Below, one piece after another: positions 9,066-18,153 of a stretch of 64,000 nucleotides of DNA; the stretch's first letter is position 1, and each line of letters starts with the position of its first letter. Position numbers and translations under genes: made by a program. The stretch covers positions 85,421 through 149,420 of the forward strand of contig NZ_QZFU01000017.1 in assembly GCF_003598715.1 (NCBI RefSeq). Reading direction: 5' to 3'. Origin of the DNA: Nocardia panacis. Its GTDB lineage: Bacteria; Actinomycetota; Actinomycetes; Mycobacteriales; Mycobacteriaceae. The notes beneath the pieces were generated by a model. That model was not told where the DNA came from. It made no database searches and saw nothing but the letters and a program-made list of their open reading frames with translations.

Positions 9066-9401
9066 ATGTTTGTGCTCGGCCCCGCGTTGCTCGAAGTGTC
9101 GGCGCGTCGCATCCTGAATCGCCTGCACCGCACGCACGGGGTGCCCGCGCTGGCGGCGGCGGCCGAGACGCCCGCGCTGCTGGCCGTATTGGATCAGCAT
9201 GCGGCGGCGGTGCGCGACATTCTCGCGGTCGGGGTCGCGGATGCGGGGCGGGTGCCCGCGAGCGTGCTGATCGCCGGGTATGTGCGCGGGCTGGTGGCCG
9301 AGGCCGGGGAAAGGGCTGCCGCGCCGAGCGATTGGGCCGCGGCCGGGTGGTTGCCGCTGCGTCTGGCCGGGGCCTGCCTGCACGCGAGTCGACAGGCCTG
9401 A
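9066..9401 (+). CDS. Small hypothetical protein, possibly DUF6401-like
   Basis: A 111-aa Ala- and Leu-rich, predicted helical protein without signal peptide (SARRILNRLHRTHGVPALAAAAE, LDQHAAAVRDILAVGV, ASVLIAGYVRGL). It resembles actinobacterial small proteins I remember as DUF6401, an attribution that is not firm. The leaderless-type promoter and GC-rich codon use support it being a real gene. It lies 47 nt after the acyl-CoA dehydrogenase. Function is unknown. Confidence 0.65.
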   Translation: MFVLGPALLEVSARRILNRLHRTHGVPALAAAAETPALLAVLDQHAAAVRDILAVGVADAGRVPASVLIAGYVRGLVAEAGERAAAPSDWAAAGWLPLRLAGACLHASRQA

Positions 9402-9420
9402 GTCCCTAGCACGAAATGTC

Positions 9421-9452
9421 GCGCGCCCCACCGGATCTCCGATGGGGCGTGC
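9421..9452. terminator. Hairpin between convergent genes
   Basis: GCGCGCCCCA (9421-9430) pairs with TGGGGCGTGC (9443-9452), with one G-T pair and a small inner stem in the loop. It sits between the stops at 9401 and 9466. Confidence 0.65.
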
Positions 9453-9465
9453 GCTGTCCACTGGT

Positions 9466-10275
9466 TCAACGAGGCTGCTGCGGGTATCCGCCCTGTTCCA
9501 TGGGCTGCTGACCGCGCGCGGCCTGCTGATCCATCCACATCCCTTCGCGCTCGGCGTCCTCGCGACCGCGCTGATACGCCTCGGCATGCCCGCGCACCGC
9601 GGGCATCTCCTGCTCCAGCCCGCTGAGCCAACCCTCCCAGCGCTGCTGCATCGGGCGCACCATACCGCCGCCCACGCCGACGATCAGGATGCCGCCGACG
9701 GTGGCCAGCACCGTGATCAGGATGGGCATGGTGACCGAGGTGGCCACCCCGATCTGATTGAGCGCGGCGACTATGCCGATGCCCCAGACGAACACGGCGG
9801 CGAGACGACCCAGCATCGGACCGTAGGACAGACCGCCGAGCATATTGCCGACCATCTCGCGCACGCCGTGCGCGATGGCCGCCGCGATGATGACGATGAC
9901 AATGGCCACGGCCAGGCGCGGCAGCCAGGCGACGATGCCATTGAGCATGGTGCTGATCGGATTCGGCCCGAACACACCGAAGCCGAGTTGCAGCGCGATC
10001 AGCAGGATCGCGTAGTAGGCGAGCTTCGCCAATAACTCCGAGGCGTCGTAGTTGCCGCGCGCGAGCGCCTGTTTGACACCGCCCCGCTCGACGAGCCGGT
10101 CGAAGCCGACCTTGGCCAGCACCCGGCGCACGATGGCGGCCACCACCCGCGCGATGATCCAGCCGATGACCATGATGACCAGGAATCCGACCAGCTTGGG
10201 AACGAAGGTGGCGACGGAACTCCACGCGTCGGAGAATCCCTGCTGGAAATCGATAGCCAAACTGGAGGTATACAC
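9466..10275 (-). CDS. Mechanosensitive-channel-like membrane protein (CmpX/TM-helix-repeat family)
   Basis: 269 aa with about five transmembrane segments, including VPKLVGFLVIMVIGWIIARVV, LAYYAILLIALQLGFGVF, LAVAIVIVIIAAAIAHGVREM and MPILITVLATVGGILIVGVGGG. Between them sit charged helices such as RRVLAKVGFDRLVERGG. This is the conserved TM-helix domain found in MscS-related proteins such as CmpX, but there is no beta domain typical of full MscS. The soluble tail is rich in Gln, Arg and Gly. GTG at 10275 has AAGGGAAGG just upstream. A role in osmotic or envelope stress is inference. Confidence 0.75.
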   Translation of the reverse strand: MYTSSLAIDFQQGFSDAWSSVATFVPKLVGFLVIMVIGWIIARVVAAIVRRVLAKVGFDRLVERGGVKQALARGNYDASELLAKLAYYAILLIALQLGFGVFGPNPISTMLNGIVAWLPRLAVAIVIVIIAAAIAHGVREMVGNMLGGLSYGPMLGRLAAVFVWGIGIVAALNQIGVATSVTMPILITVLATVGGILIVGVGGGMVRPMQQRWEGWLSGLEQEMPAVRGHAEAYQRGREDAEREGMWMDQQAARGQQPMEQGGYPQQPR

Positions 10276-10406
10276 GGACCTTCCCTTCGCTGATCGATTT
10301 GCGCCAAGGCAATTGCCGAGGCCGGTCTACCGGCGGTTATACCCCCTTGACATGGTGCGTATCGCGAATTTGCGAATAAATTGCCCGAGCCGATGCGGGG
10401 ATCGAC

Positions 10407-11525
10407 TCAGGTGGTGAGGAGTTCGCGCGGTTCGGTGCGCCCGGCATACCGGAAGACGCGCACCAGCAGGGGCAGCGCGAGCACCATGAGCAGCAGCCGC
10501 AAACTCTGCACGCTGGTGATGAGCGGCAGATTGGCATGCATGGATTCCGCGGTGGCCAGGACGGCATTGATTCCGCCGGGTGTGGTGGCCAGGTAGATAT
10601 CCGACAATTCCAAATCGACGAAAAGGGCGACCAAATAGGCGAGTGCGCCGATGACGCCCGACAGCGCCACAATGGTCAGCGTCATACCGGGAATCATCCT
10701 GGCCATCTCCACCACGACGGCGCGGGTGAAGCGGGTGCCGACCTCGAATCCGATAATGACGAACAGCGATTCCTTCAGCAGGTTGGTCGGCGCGTAGCCA
10801 TGGGTCGCGCCGAGGGCGGTGAGCAGCGCGGTCAGCAGCATCGGGCCGATCAGCGCCGGACTCGGCACCCCGAAGCGGCGACCGAGCCGAACACCGACCA
10901 GGCACAGCACCACCGCGATCGAGAGTCCGGCCACCTGATCGCCGCGACCGAAGATCATCCAGTGCGGCAGATCCGGATCGGTGACCGCGCGGGTCACCGG
11001 CGCGCCTGCCGCGAGACCGTCGCCGTCGGCCAGTACGGCGGCCAGGGTCGGCGCGCTGAGCGCCACCAGCGCGACCCGCAGGTACTGCATGAACGCGACC
11101 CGGCGCGGATCGGCGTCCATCTCGTCGGCGCAGGCCACCACGGCCGCCGAACCCCCTGCGAGCAGACCCAGTGTGGCCGTGGGCAATTCGACCTTGGCCA
11201 CCTTGGCGAACACCCATGCGGCGGCAACGCTGACCACCAGCGTGGCCACCGTGACCGCGAGCACCGGGATCAGGGCGAATCCGATCGAGGACAGCAGCGA
11301 GATCTCCAGGTAGCTGCCCATCAGGACGCCGAGCATCGCCTGCGCGCCGAGCGACACCTCGCGCGGTAGGGGCGCGGGCAGTCGTCCGGCCAGCGCCAGC
11401 GCCGCGCCGACCACCATGGCCAGGATCATCTGCGGCGCCGGGAAATGGATCCGGTCGAGCAGATCGGCGCAGACGAGCACGCCGCCGAATAACGCCACCC
11501 AGCCGATCGCCTGCCACCGGTTCAT
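10407..11525 (-). CDS. AbrB-family membrane transporter
   Basis: 372 aa with roughly ten hydrophobic segments in two similar halves. Each half has a Gly-rich motif: LGVLMGSYLEISLL with GLLAGGSAAVVACADEMDADPR, and VGTRFTRAVVVEMARM with LATTPGGINAVLATAESM. This is the pattern of the AbrB/ammonia-monooxygenase membrane family (PF05145), not the small DNA-binding AbrB. Substrates are poorly defined. ATG at 11525 has AGGA 9 nt upstream; TTG at 11534 is possible. Confidence 0.8.
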   Translation of the reverse strand: MNRWQAIGWVALFGGVLVCADLLDRIHFPAPQMILAMVVGAALALAGRLPAPLPREVSLGAQAMLGVLMGSYLEISLLSSIGFALIPVLAVTVATLVVSVAAAWVFAKVAKVELPTATLGLLAGGSAAVVACADEMDADPRRVAFMQYLRVALVALSAPTLAAVLADGDGLAAGAPVTRAVTDPDLPHWMIFGRGDQVAGLSIAVVLCLVGVRLGRRFGVPSPALIGPMLLTALLTALGATHGYAPTNLLKESLFVIIGFEVGTRFTRAVVVEMARMIPGMTLTIVALSGVIGALAYLVALFVDLELSDIYLATTPGGINAVLATAESMHANLPLITSVQSLRLLLMVLALPLLVRVFRYAGRTEPRELLTT

Positions 11526-11668
11526 GTCGGGCAATCCTGGCAGCGCACCGTGAACGGCCCGTTACGCCACCGTTATCGGGGCAGACCGGCCGTGTGACAC
11601 CCGCCATGCCCGCGTGGGCGAATCACCGGCACAATTTGCGACAACCTGTGTCGCACAGCGGGATTCGC

Positions 11669-13057
11669 TCAGCCGAGCGAACCGGTGCTCAGGAATCCGA
11701 GCAGGTCGTGTCGGGTGATGACGCCCACCGGCTTGCCCTCCTCGACGACCATCAGCGCATCCGATTCCGAGAGCGCTTTGGTGGCCGCCGAGATCGGCTC
11801 GCCGGATCCGATGAGCGGGAAGGCCGGACTCATGTGGGTGGCAACCGAATCGGTGAGGTGGGCGCGGCCCTCGAAGACGGCCGAGAGCAGGTCGCGTTCG
11901 GTGACGCTGCCCGCCACCTCGCCCGCCATGACCGGCGGTTCGGCCCCGACGACCGGCATCTGCGAGACCCCGTACTCGCGCAGGATCTCGATGGCGTCGC
12001 GCAACGTCTCCTGCGGGTGGGTGTGCACCAGGTCGGGCAGCGCACCGGACTTGCCGCGCAGCACATCGCCGACCAGGGGTTCGGCGGTGCTGCCGTCGAG
12101 GCGGGTGCGCAGGAAGCCGTAGGAGCTCATCCACTGGTCGTTGAAGATCTTGGACAGGTAGCCGCGGCCGCCGTCGGGCAGCAGCACCACGATGACCGCC
12201 TCCGGGTCGCGGCGGGCGATCTCGAGGGCGGCGACCACGGCCATACCGCAGGATCCGCCGACGAGCAGACCCTCCTCGCGGGCCAGTCGCCTGGTCATAT
12301 CGAAGGAGTCGGAGTCGGAGACGGCGATGATCTCATCCGGGATGGTCGGGTCGTAGGCGCTTGGCCAGAAGTCCTCGCCGACACCTTCGACCAGATAGGG
12401 CCGACCGGTGCCGCCGGAGTAGACCGAACCCTCCGGATCGGCGCCGATGATCTTGACCCGACCGCCGGAGACCTCCTTGAGGTAGCGCCCGGTGCCGGTG
12501 ATGGTGCCGCCGGTGCCCACACCCGCCACGAAGTGGGTGATCCGGCCCTCGGTATCGCGCCAGATCTCCGGGCCGGTGGTCTCGTAGTGCGAATCCGGAC
12601 CGCCCGGATTGGAATACTGATCGGGTTTCCACGCGCCATCGATATCGCGCACCAAGCGGTCGGAGACGCTGTAGTAGCTGTCCGGATGATCCGGCGGCAC
12701 CGCGGTCGGGCACACGACCACCTCGGCGCCGTAGGCGCGCAGCACATTGCGCTTGTCCTCGGAGACCTTGTCCGGGCAGACGAAGACGCACTTGTAACCA
12801 TGTTGCTGGGCGACCAGGGCCAGGCCGACGCCGGTATTGCCGGAGGTGGGTTCGACGATGGTGCCGCCGGGCCGCAATTGCCCGGACTTCTCGGCGGCCT
12901 CGATCATCTTCACCGCGATCCGGTCCTTGGCGGAGCCACCCGGATTGAGGTACTCGATTTTCGCCGCGACCAAACCGGCGTCGGATCCCACCACCGAGTT
13001 CAACCGAACCAGCGGCGTATTGCCGATGAGGTCCACGACATGATCCGCGATGCGCAT
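11669..13057 (-). CDS. cbs: Cystathionine beta-synthase
   Basis: A 462-aa PLP fold-II enzyme. It condenses serine (or O-acetylserine) with homocysteine to give cystathionine. K44 in NPGGSAKDRIAVKM is the PLP lysine; PTSGNTGVGLAL and GVGTGGTITGTGRYLKE bind the cofactor. The last ~110 residues form a pair of CBS domains (DAIEILREYGVSQMPVVG and ALSESDALMVVEEGKPVGVITRHDLL), which may sense nucleotides. No haem-binding N-terminus is present. Its neighbours metB and fadA3 reproduce the mycobacterial Rv1074c-Rv1079 order. Confidence 0.95.
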   Translation of the reverse strand: MRIADHVVDLIGNTPLVRLNSVVGSDAGLVAAKIEYLNPGGSAKDRIAVKMIEAAEKSGQLRPGGTIVEPTSGNTGVGLALVAQQHGYKCVFVCPDKVSEDKRNVLRAYGAEVVVCPTAVPPDHPDSYYSVSDRLVRDIDGAWKPDQYSNPGGPDSHYETTGPEIWRDTEGRITHFVAGVGTGGTITGTGRYLKEVSGGRVKIIGADPEGSVYSGGTGRPYLVEGVGEDFWPSAYDPTIPDEIIAVSDSDSFDMTRRLAREEGLLVGGSCGMAVVAALEIARRDPEAVIVVLLPDGGRGYLSKIFNDQWMSSYGFLRTRLDGSTAEPLVGDVLRGKSGALPDLVHTHPQETLRDAIEILREYGVSQMPVVGAEPPVMAGEVAGSVTERDLLSAVFEGRAHLTDSVATHMSPAFPLIGSGEPISAATKALSESDALMVVEEGKPVGVITRHDLLGFLSTGSLG

Positions 13058-13135
13058 GCCCCCATCGTTGCAGAAGCGGTATCCGAGGGTTGATCCACAC
13101 CATGAACAATCGCGGGCGAGGTCCCGGCAAACCCG

Positions 13136-13141
13136 TAGGAT
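13136..13141 (+). promoter_or_regulatory. -10 box of a probably leaderless secreted-protein gene
   Basis: TAGGAT lies 8 nt before the ATG at 13150. This supports choosing that start over the upstream in-frame ATGs, which would precede the promoter. Confidence 0.55.
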
Positions 13142-13149
13142 TTCGGGTC

Positions 13150-13605
13150 ATGAGGCTGCCGAATTCCGCCCGCGCCGCCACTTTCGCCGTAGCGTCGGCC
13201 GTTACCGTCGTCGTCGCGTCAGCGCACGCGAACGCCGCCACCGTCGAATTGCCCGGTGTCCCAACACTCGCCCATGGCGGCCTGTGCGGGACCACCATTC
13301 GGACCTGGGCCGATACCGGTCCGCAGTGGCCGGGTCGGATGATTGTCAATGTCAGGGCCGATCCGGTGATCGGGGTCGGCCCCGGCGCGTATCCGCTGGC
13401 CCCGCTGTGCGAGGTGTGGACCTCCGTCGCCTGGCGCAATACCCGCACCGGCGCGACGGGCGTCTACGACAACAACGTGGTCACCGGCATGTACGGGAGC
13501 ATCCAGTACGCGCTGTTCCAGGACACCGGGCCGGGCCGGGTCGAATTGACCGTCACCACGAATGCGGCGAGTCTGCCCGCGCACGGTTCGGTCGAGGTTC
13601 CCTGA
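13150..13605 (+). CDS. Secreted protein of unknown function
   Basis: 151 aa starting MRLPNSARAATF, with a signal peptide whose likely cleavage is after HANA. The mature part is about 120 residues and predicted beta-rich (RMIVNVRADPVIGVGPGAYPLAP, GPGRVELTVTTNAASLP). Two Cys (GGLCGTTI and PLCEVW) could form a disulfide. No domain is recognised. Similar small exported proteins are common in Nocardia and Rhodococcus. It diverges from cbs. Confidence 0.75.
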   Translation: MRLPNSARAATFAVASAVTVVVASAHANAATVELPGVPTLAHGGLCGTTIRTWADTGPQWPGRMIVNVRADPVIGVGPGAYPLAPLCEVWTSVAWRNTRTGATGVYDNNVVTGMYGSIQYALFQDTGPGRVELTVTTNAASLPAHGSVEVP

Positions 13606-13644
13606 CCTGGCCTTCCTCGACCTGCCCGCCCGGCTCGAACACGG

Positions 13645-13650
13645 TAGATT
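13645..13650 (+). promoter_or_regulatory. -10 box upstream of the SGNH esterase
   Basis: TAGATT lies 8 nt before GTG 13659. It supports this start and leaderless transcription. Confidence 0.5.
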
Positions 13651-13658
13651 TTCCGACC

Positions 13659-14546
13659 GTGGCTGGTCGCATCGGGTGGAAGACGGCCGCGGCGACCACC
13701 GCCGCGACCGTGCTCGCCGGTTCGGGGGCGGGTACGGCGTCCTGGGCGGCCTATCGGCTGCTCATGACCCAGGCGGGGATCGCGCGCGGCGTCATCGGCC
13801 GCGACACCTCGAAACCGCCGGAGGCCGACGGCCTCTACACGGCGGGTTGCGGTGCGCCGCAGCCGTGGCGCGCGGGTCTGCGGGCGCAGACCCACCTGAT
13901 GATCTTCGGCGATTCCACGGCGGCAGGTGTCGGCTGCCTGACCGCCGACGAGGTGCTCGGCGTGCGTTTGGCGCGCGGGCTGGCCGATGCCACCGGACAG
14001 CGAATCCGGTTGAGCACCAAGGCGATTTCCGGAGCGACCTCGAAGGGCCTGGCCGGACAGGTGGACGCGATGTTCGTCGCGGGCCCGCCGCCCGACGCCG
14101 CGGTCATCCTGATCGGGGCCAATGACATCACCAAGAAGCACTCGATAGGGGCCTCGGCGCGGCGACTGTCGGCGGCGGTGGCGCGATTGCGTCGGGCCGA
14201 GAGTGTCGTGGTGGTCGGCACCTGCCCGAATCTCGGTACGGTCGGGGCGATTCCGCAGCCGCTGCGCACGGTGGTGCAGTCCTGGAGCGTGCGGCTGGCG
14301 AAGGCGCAGACCGCGGCCACGCTGGCGGCGGGCGGTCGTCCGGTGGCGATGGGGCATCTGTTGGCTCCCGATTTCCTTGCCGCGCCCGAACTCCTTTTCG
14401 CCGCAGACGGATTCCATCCGTCCGCCGCGGGTTACGAACTCGCCGCGACGCAGTTGCTGCCGCCGCTGCTGGCGGCGCTGCACGAGTCCACCCCGGCTTC
14501 CGGTCCGCGCACCCGCGACGTAGATTCGATACGAACCCGCGAGTAA
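13659..14546 (+). CDS. Exported SGNH/GDSL-type esterase (Rv1075c-like)
   Basis: 295 aa. The N-terminal hydrophobic segment (TAAATTAATVLAGSGAGTASWAAYRLL) acts as a signal or anchor. SGNH block I is LMIFGDSTAAGVG with the nucleophile Ser, block III is ILIGANDITKK, and block V is ADGFHPSAAGYELAA with the Asp-His pair. This is a complete hydrolase. Position next to the thiolase matches M. tuberculosis Rv1075c, described as a GDSL esterase (from memory). The substrate is probably a short acyl ester. The start is GTG, supported by the promoter spacing. Confidence 0.88.
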   Translation: MAGRIGWKTAAATTAATVLAGSGAGTASWAAYRLLMTQAGIARGVIGRDTSKPPEADGLYTAGCGAPQPWRAGLRAQTHLMIFGDSTAAGVGCLTADEVLGVRLARGLADATGQRIRLSTKAISGATSKGLAGQVDAMFVAGPPPDAAVILIGANDITKKHSIGASARRLSAAVARLRRAESVVVVGTCPNLGTVGAIPQPLRTVVQSWSVRLAKAQTAATLAAGGRPVAMGHLLAPDFLAAPELLFAADGFHPSAAGYELAATQLLPPLLAALHESTPASGPRTRDVDSIRTRE

Positions 14547-14585
14547 CAAGCCGGTTCGCACGTACCTTCCGACAAAGGAGTCCTC

Positions 14586-15806
14586 ATGCCAGAGGCCGTC
14601 ATCGTTTCGACCGCCCGCTCCCCGATCGGCCGTGCCGCGAAAGGTTCCCTGGTGAGCATGCGGCCCGATGATCTCACCGTGCAGATGGTGCGCGCCGCGC
14701 TGGACAAGGTACCCGCCCTCGATCCCGCCGCGATCGACGACCTGATCCTGGGCTGCGGCTCCCCCGCGGGCGAATCGGGCTTCAATATTGCCCGTTCGGT
14801 GGCCGTGCAGCTGGGCTACGACTTCCTGCCCGGCACCACCGTGCACCGCTACTGCGCCTCCTCGTTGCAGAGCACCCGCATGGCCTTCCACGCGATCAAA
14901 GCGGGCGAGGGCGATGTGTTCATCTCCGCGGGTGTGGAGACGGTCTCGCGCTACCAGTTCGGCAGCGCCGACAGCTGGCCCAACACCAAGAACCCGCTGT
15001 TCGCCGATGCCGAGGCGCGCACCGCGACGACGGCGCAGGGCGGCGGTCCGCGGTGGCAGGATCCGCGCACCTCCGGCCTGATCCCCGATATCTACATCGC
15101 GATGGGCCAGACCGCGGAGAATGTCGCCCAGTTCATGGGCATCACCCGCCAGGAACAGGACGAGTGGGGTGTGCGCTCGCAGAACCGCGCCGAGGAGGCC
15201 ATCAAGGCCGGCTTCTTCGAGCGGGAGATCGTCCCGGTCACGCTGCCCGACGGCACCGTCGTCTCGACCGACGACGGCCCGCGTCCCGGCACCACCTACG
15301 AGAAGATCTCCCAGCTCAAGCCGGTCTTCCGCCCGGATGGCACGGTCACCGCGGGCAATGCCTGTCCGCTGAACGACGGCGCGGCCGCGCTGGTCGTCAT
15401 GAGCGACACCAAGGCCAAGGATCTGGGTCTGACCCCGCTGGCCCGCATCGTGTCCACCGGCGTGTCCGGTCTGTCCCCGGAGATCATGGGCCTCGGCCCG
15501 ATCGAGGCCACCCGGCGCGCGTTGGCGCTGGCGGGCAAGTCCATCGGCGATATCGACCTCTACGAGATCAATGAGGCGTTCGCGGTCCAGGTGCTCGGTT
15601 CGGCCCGCGAGCTGAACATGGATCTGGACCGGTTGAACGTCTCCGGTGGCGCGATCGCGCTGGGTCACCCGTTCGGTATGACAGGCGCGCGGATCGCCAC
15701 CACCCTCATCAACAACCTGCAAACCCACGACAAGCAGTTCGGTCTGGAGACCATGTGCGTCGGCGGCGGCCAGGGCATGGCGATGATCATCGAGCGGCTG
15801 AGCTGA
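14586..15806 (+). CDS. fadA3: Acetyl-CoA C-acyltransferase (thiolase), FadA3-like
   Basis: 406 aa, the normal thiolase length. The nucleophile is C90 in VHRYCASSLQSTRMAF. The second catalytic block is YEINEAFAVQVLGSA, then GGAIALGHPFGMTGARI, and the general acid Cys is in MCVGGGQGMAMI. It performs thiolytic cleavage of 3-ketoacyl-CoA in beta-oxidation, or the reverse condensation. AAAGGAG lies 6 nt before the ATG. It lies 39 nt after the esterase stop. Confidence 0.93.
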   Translation: MPEAVIVSTARSPIGRAAKGSLVSMRPDDLTVQMVRAALDKVPALDPAAIDDLILGCGSPAGESGFNIARSVAVQLGYDFLPGTTVHRYCASSLQSTRMAFHAIKAGEGDVFISAGVETVSRYQFGSADSWPNTKNPLFADAEARTATTAQGGGPRWQDPRTSGLIPDIYIAMGQTAENVAQFMGITRQEQDEWGVRSQNRAEEAIKAGFFEREIVPVTLPDGTVVSTDDGPRPGTTYEKISQLKPVFRPDGTVTAGNACPLNDGAAALVVMSDTKAKDLGLTPLARIVSTGVSGLSPEIMGLGPIEATRRALALAGKSIGDIDLYEINEAFAVQVLGSARELNMDLDRLNVSGGAIALGHPFGMTGARIATTLINNLQTHDKQFGLETMCVGGGQGMAMIIERLS

Positions 15807-15819
15807 GTCGACCCGAACA

Positions 15820-15861
15820 GAACAGCGGCCCCCTTCCCGGATCGGGAGGAGGCCGCTGTTC
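15820..15861. terminator. Long hairpin terminator between convergent genes
   Basis: An 11-bp perfect outer stem (GAACAGCGGCC with GGCCGCTGTTC) and a further inner stem (CCTTCCCG with CGGGAGG). It lies between the thiolase stop and the BI-1 stop. Confidence 0.8.
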
Positions 15862-15870
15862 CTCTCATGA

Positions 15871-16731
15871 TCAGTCGTTCTGGAAGTAGCTCAACAGCCG
15901 CAGGATCTCGGTGTAGAGCCAGACCAGGGTGACGGTCAGCCCCAGGGCGACGCCCCAGGCGGCCTTCTCCGGCGCCTGGGCGCGGATCAGCTGGTCGGCG
16001 GCGTCGAAGTCGAGCAGGAAGCTGAACGCGGCGACACCGATGCAGATCAGGCTGAAGATGATGGCGATGGCGCCACCCGAGCGCAGGCCGAGGCCGCCGG
16101 GGATGAAGAAGCTCGCGACCAGGTTGCCCAGTACCAGCACCATGATGCCGAACAGGGCGCCGACGACCATCCTGGTCAGTCGGGGCGTGACCCGAATGGC
16201 GCCGGTCTTGTAGACGACGAGCATGCCGCCGAAGACGCCGAAGGTGCCGAGTATGGCCTGCACGATCAGCGTGCTGCCCGACACACCCATGGGTCGGAAG
16301 TTGGCGAAGACATAGGAGAACGCGCCGAGAGCCAGACCCTCCAGGGCCGCGTAGCTCAGCACGATCGCCGGATTGTCCTGTTTGTTCATGAAGTTGGCGA
16401 TCATGACCAGCACGAATGCGCCGAGACCGCCGACGATGAGGAACAGCGGGGCCAGCGCGGTATTGCCGTGCGTGATCGCGTAGGACAGGACCGCCATGAC
16501 CACGACCACACCGAGGGTGATGCCGGTCTTGATCACCACATCGTCGATGGTCATCGACCGGGTGGCGGGGGCCTGCTGCTGATAGGGCTGGTACTGCTGG
16601 GTGTACGGGTCCTGGTGCTGCTGGGCCTGCGGATTGCCGTACTGATTGAATTGGCCTGCACCGAAGTTGGCGTAGCCACCGCCCTGCTGCCTCGGCAAGT
16701 TACGGAAGACCGGGTTCGATGTGGTACGCAC
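15871..16731 (-). CDS. Bax inhibitor-1/YccA-family integral membrane protein
   Basis: 286 aa. The N-terminal ~60 residues are Gln-, Tyr- and Pro-rich and disordered (YTQQYQPYQQQ). Seven hydrophobic segments follow, such as TGITLGVVVVMAVLSYAITHG, LFLIVGGLGAFVLVMIANFMN and IFSLICIGVAAFSFLLDF. It ends with EKAAWGVALGLTVTLVWLYTEILRLLSYFQND, the actinobacterial COG4760-type BI-1 pattern with a C-terminal Asp. Relatives are pH-sensitive calcium leak channels; here the role is unproven. GTG at 16731 has AAAGGGA 5-6 nt upstream. Confidence 0.85.
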   Translation of the reverse strand: MRTTSNPVFRNLPRQQGGGYANFGAGQFNQYGNPQAQQHQDPYTQQYQPYQQQAPATRSMTIDDVVIKTGITLGVVVVMAVLSYAITHGNTALAPLFLIVGGLGAFVLVMIANFMNKQDNPAIVLSYAALEGLALGAFSYVFANFRPMGVSGSTLIVQAILGTFGVFGGMLVVYKTGAIRVTPRLTRMVVGALFGIMVLVLGNLVASFFIPGGLGLRSGGAIAIIFSLICIGVAAFSFLLDFDAADQLIRAQAPEKAAWGVALGLTVTLVWLYTEILRLLSYFQND

Positions 16732-16856
16732 CTGCGTCCCTTTCTGGTGTGGTTTTGCGGCCGGTTTCGAGCGCGAACTCGAGGTCCAACTGCCTGTCCA
16801 ACGTCCATCCGCGCCATCCGGTTCCCCGCAAGCCGATAAGACAGACAATTCGGACT

Positions 16857-18005
16857 CTACCGCCGCGAATCCCGCAGGCCCCGCACCGATCGCGTAATGG
16901 TGAATTTTCGATTGCGCCCGATCACCTCGGTCTGCCCAACCATGCGCTGGATCACACCGCGATAGTTCAGATGTGAGTTGTACACCGTCCACAGCTCGCC
17001 GCCTGGTCGCAACACCCGACCGGTCTCGGCGAACATCTTGATCGCCGACCCGGTGTGCACTGCGGCGCCGACATGGAACGGCGGATTGCACAGCACCAAG
17101 TCGGCGCTGTTGGCGGCGGCCGAGGACATGGCGTCGTCGCGGACGACGCGCACCCTGTCGGCCACCGCGTTGGCCGCAGCGGTGGCACGGGCCGAGGCCA
17201 CCGCGGCCGCCGACTGATCGGTGCCGAGCACCCGGATACCCGGTCGGGCCTTGGCCAGCGAGACCGCGAGAATGCCGGTGCCGCACCCGAGATCGACCGC
17301 GTCGCGGGCGTCGGGCTTCATCTTGTCGAGGAACTCCAACAGGAACCGGGTGCCGATATCGAGGCGCGGACCGGAGAAGGCCGCGCCGTGCGCCACCACC
17401 TCCAGATCGAGTTCGCCGATCCGCTCGGACACCGGAAAGGGCGGCTCCCCAACCGGTTTGGGTCCCTCGACCAGCAGTGTGCGCGACTTCTGCCTGCCCC
17501 GGCTGGCATGCACCTCCGAAAAGGACTGCGCCAATACGTCATTCATCGAATGGGTGAGGTACTTGTCCCGACCGCCCGCGAATACCGTGACATCCGGTTC
17601 GGCATAGCGGGCGATGGCGTCGGCCGCCTCGGCCAACCCGGCCAGCACCCTGGGCAATCTGAGCAGCACCACCCGCGCACCGGCCAGCAACTGCTCGCCG
17701 AGCGCGTGCACCGCGTAGCGATCCGACAGACCGAGGGTGCGCGCGTTATTGGCGAGGGCTTGTTCGCCGGTCAACAGGTCCTGATGCACCCGGATATCCC
17801 GCAGACCGTGGCCGGCGACCGCGCCGAGGGTCAGGGCGCCGTATCCGTCATCGATAACGGCAACCTCCCCGCTACCGACAGCGTCGAGTGCGTCGGCAGC
17901 CACGTCGAGAATCAACCGATCGGCGGCATCCACTGCATAGAGGTTCAGCGCCTCCACGTCCGGATAGCGCCGCAACCGGCCGAGAACCTCCTCGATATCA
18001 CCCAC
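16857..18005 (-). CDS. RlmG/RsmC-like rRNA guanine-N2 methyltransferase
   Basis: 382 aa in two halves. Residues 1 to ~190 form a degenerate methyltransferase-like domain (VAVIDDGYGALTLGAVAGHG). The C-terminal half is a catalytic Rossmann domain with motif I AVDLGCGTGILAVSLAK and motif IV LVLCNPPFHVGAAVH. The NPPF motif and duplicated fold are typical of RsmC/RlmG enzymes that methylate N2 of guanine in 16S or 23S rRNA. The exact site cannot be told from sequence. GTG start at 18005. Confidence 0.82.
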   Translation of the reverse strand: MGDIEEVLGRLRRYPDVEALNLYAVDAADRLILDVAADALDAVGSGEVAVIDDGYGALTLGAVAGHGLRDIRVHQDLLTGEQALANNARTLGLSDRYAVHALGEQLLAGARVVLLRLPRVLAGLAEAADAIARYAEPDVTVFAGGRDKYLTHSMNDVLAQSFSEVHASRGRQKSRTLLVEGPKPVGEPPFPVSERIGELDLEVVAHGAAFSGPRLDIGTRFLLEFLDKMKPDARDAVDLGCGTGILAVSLAKARPGIRVLGTDQSAAAVASARATAAANAVADRVRVVRDDAMSSAAANSADLVLCNPPFHVGAAVHTGSAIKMFAETGRVLRPGGELWTVYNSHLNYRGVIQRMVGQTEVIGRNRKFTITRSVRGLRDSRR

Positions 18006-18139
18006 CTGACAAGTGTGCTAGATCGTTGCCGATGCGTTGCGCCCACCCCCTCCTCCCGCGACACGCACAAACGTCCAGCGAGCCAATCGGATTCGTCCGG
18101 CGCGCATCGGCGTTCCCTGCGGACTCGGACATCGCTCAG

Positions 18140-18145
18140 TACCAT
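18140..18145 (+). promoter_or_regulatory. -10 box before the AMIN-like lipoprotein gene
   Basis: TACCAT lies 8 nt before ATG 18154, with no ribosome site. It supports this start rather than the in-frame one at 18037. Confidence 0.5.
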
Positions 18146-18153
18146 CTGCCCCC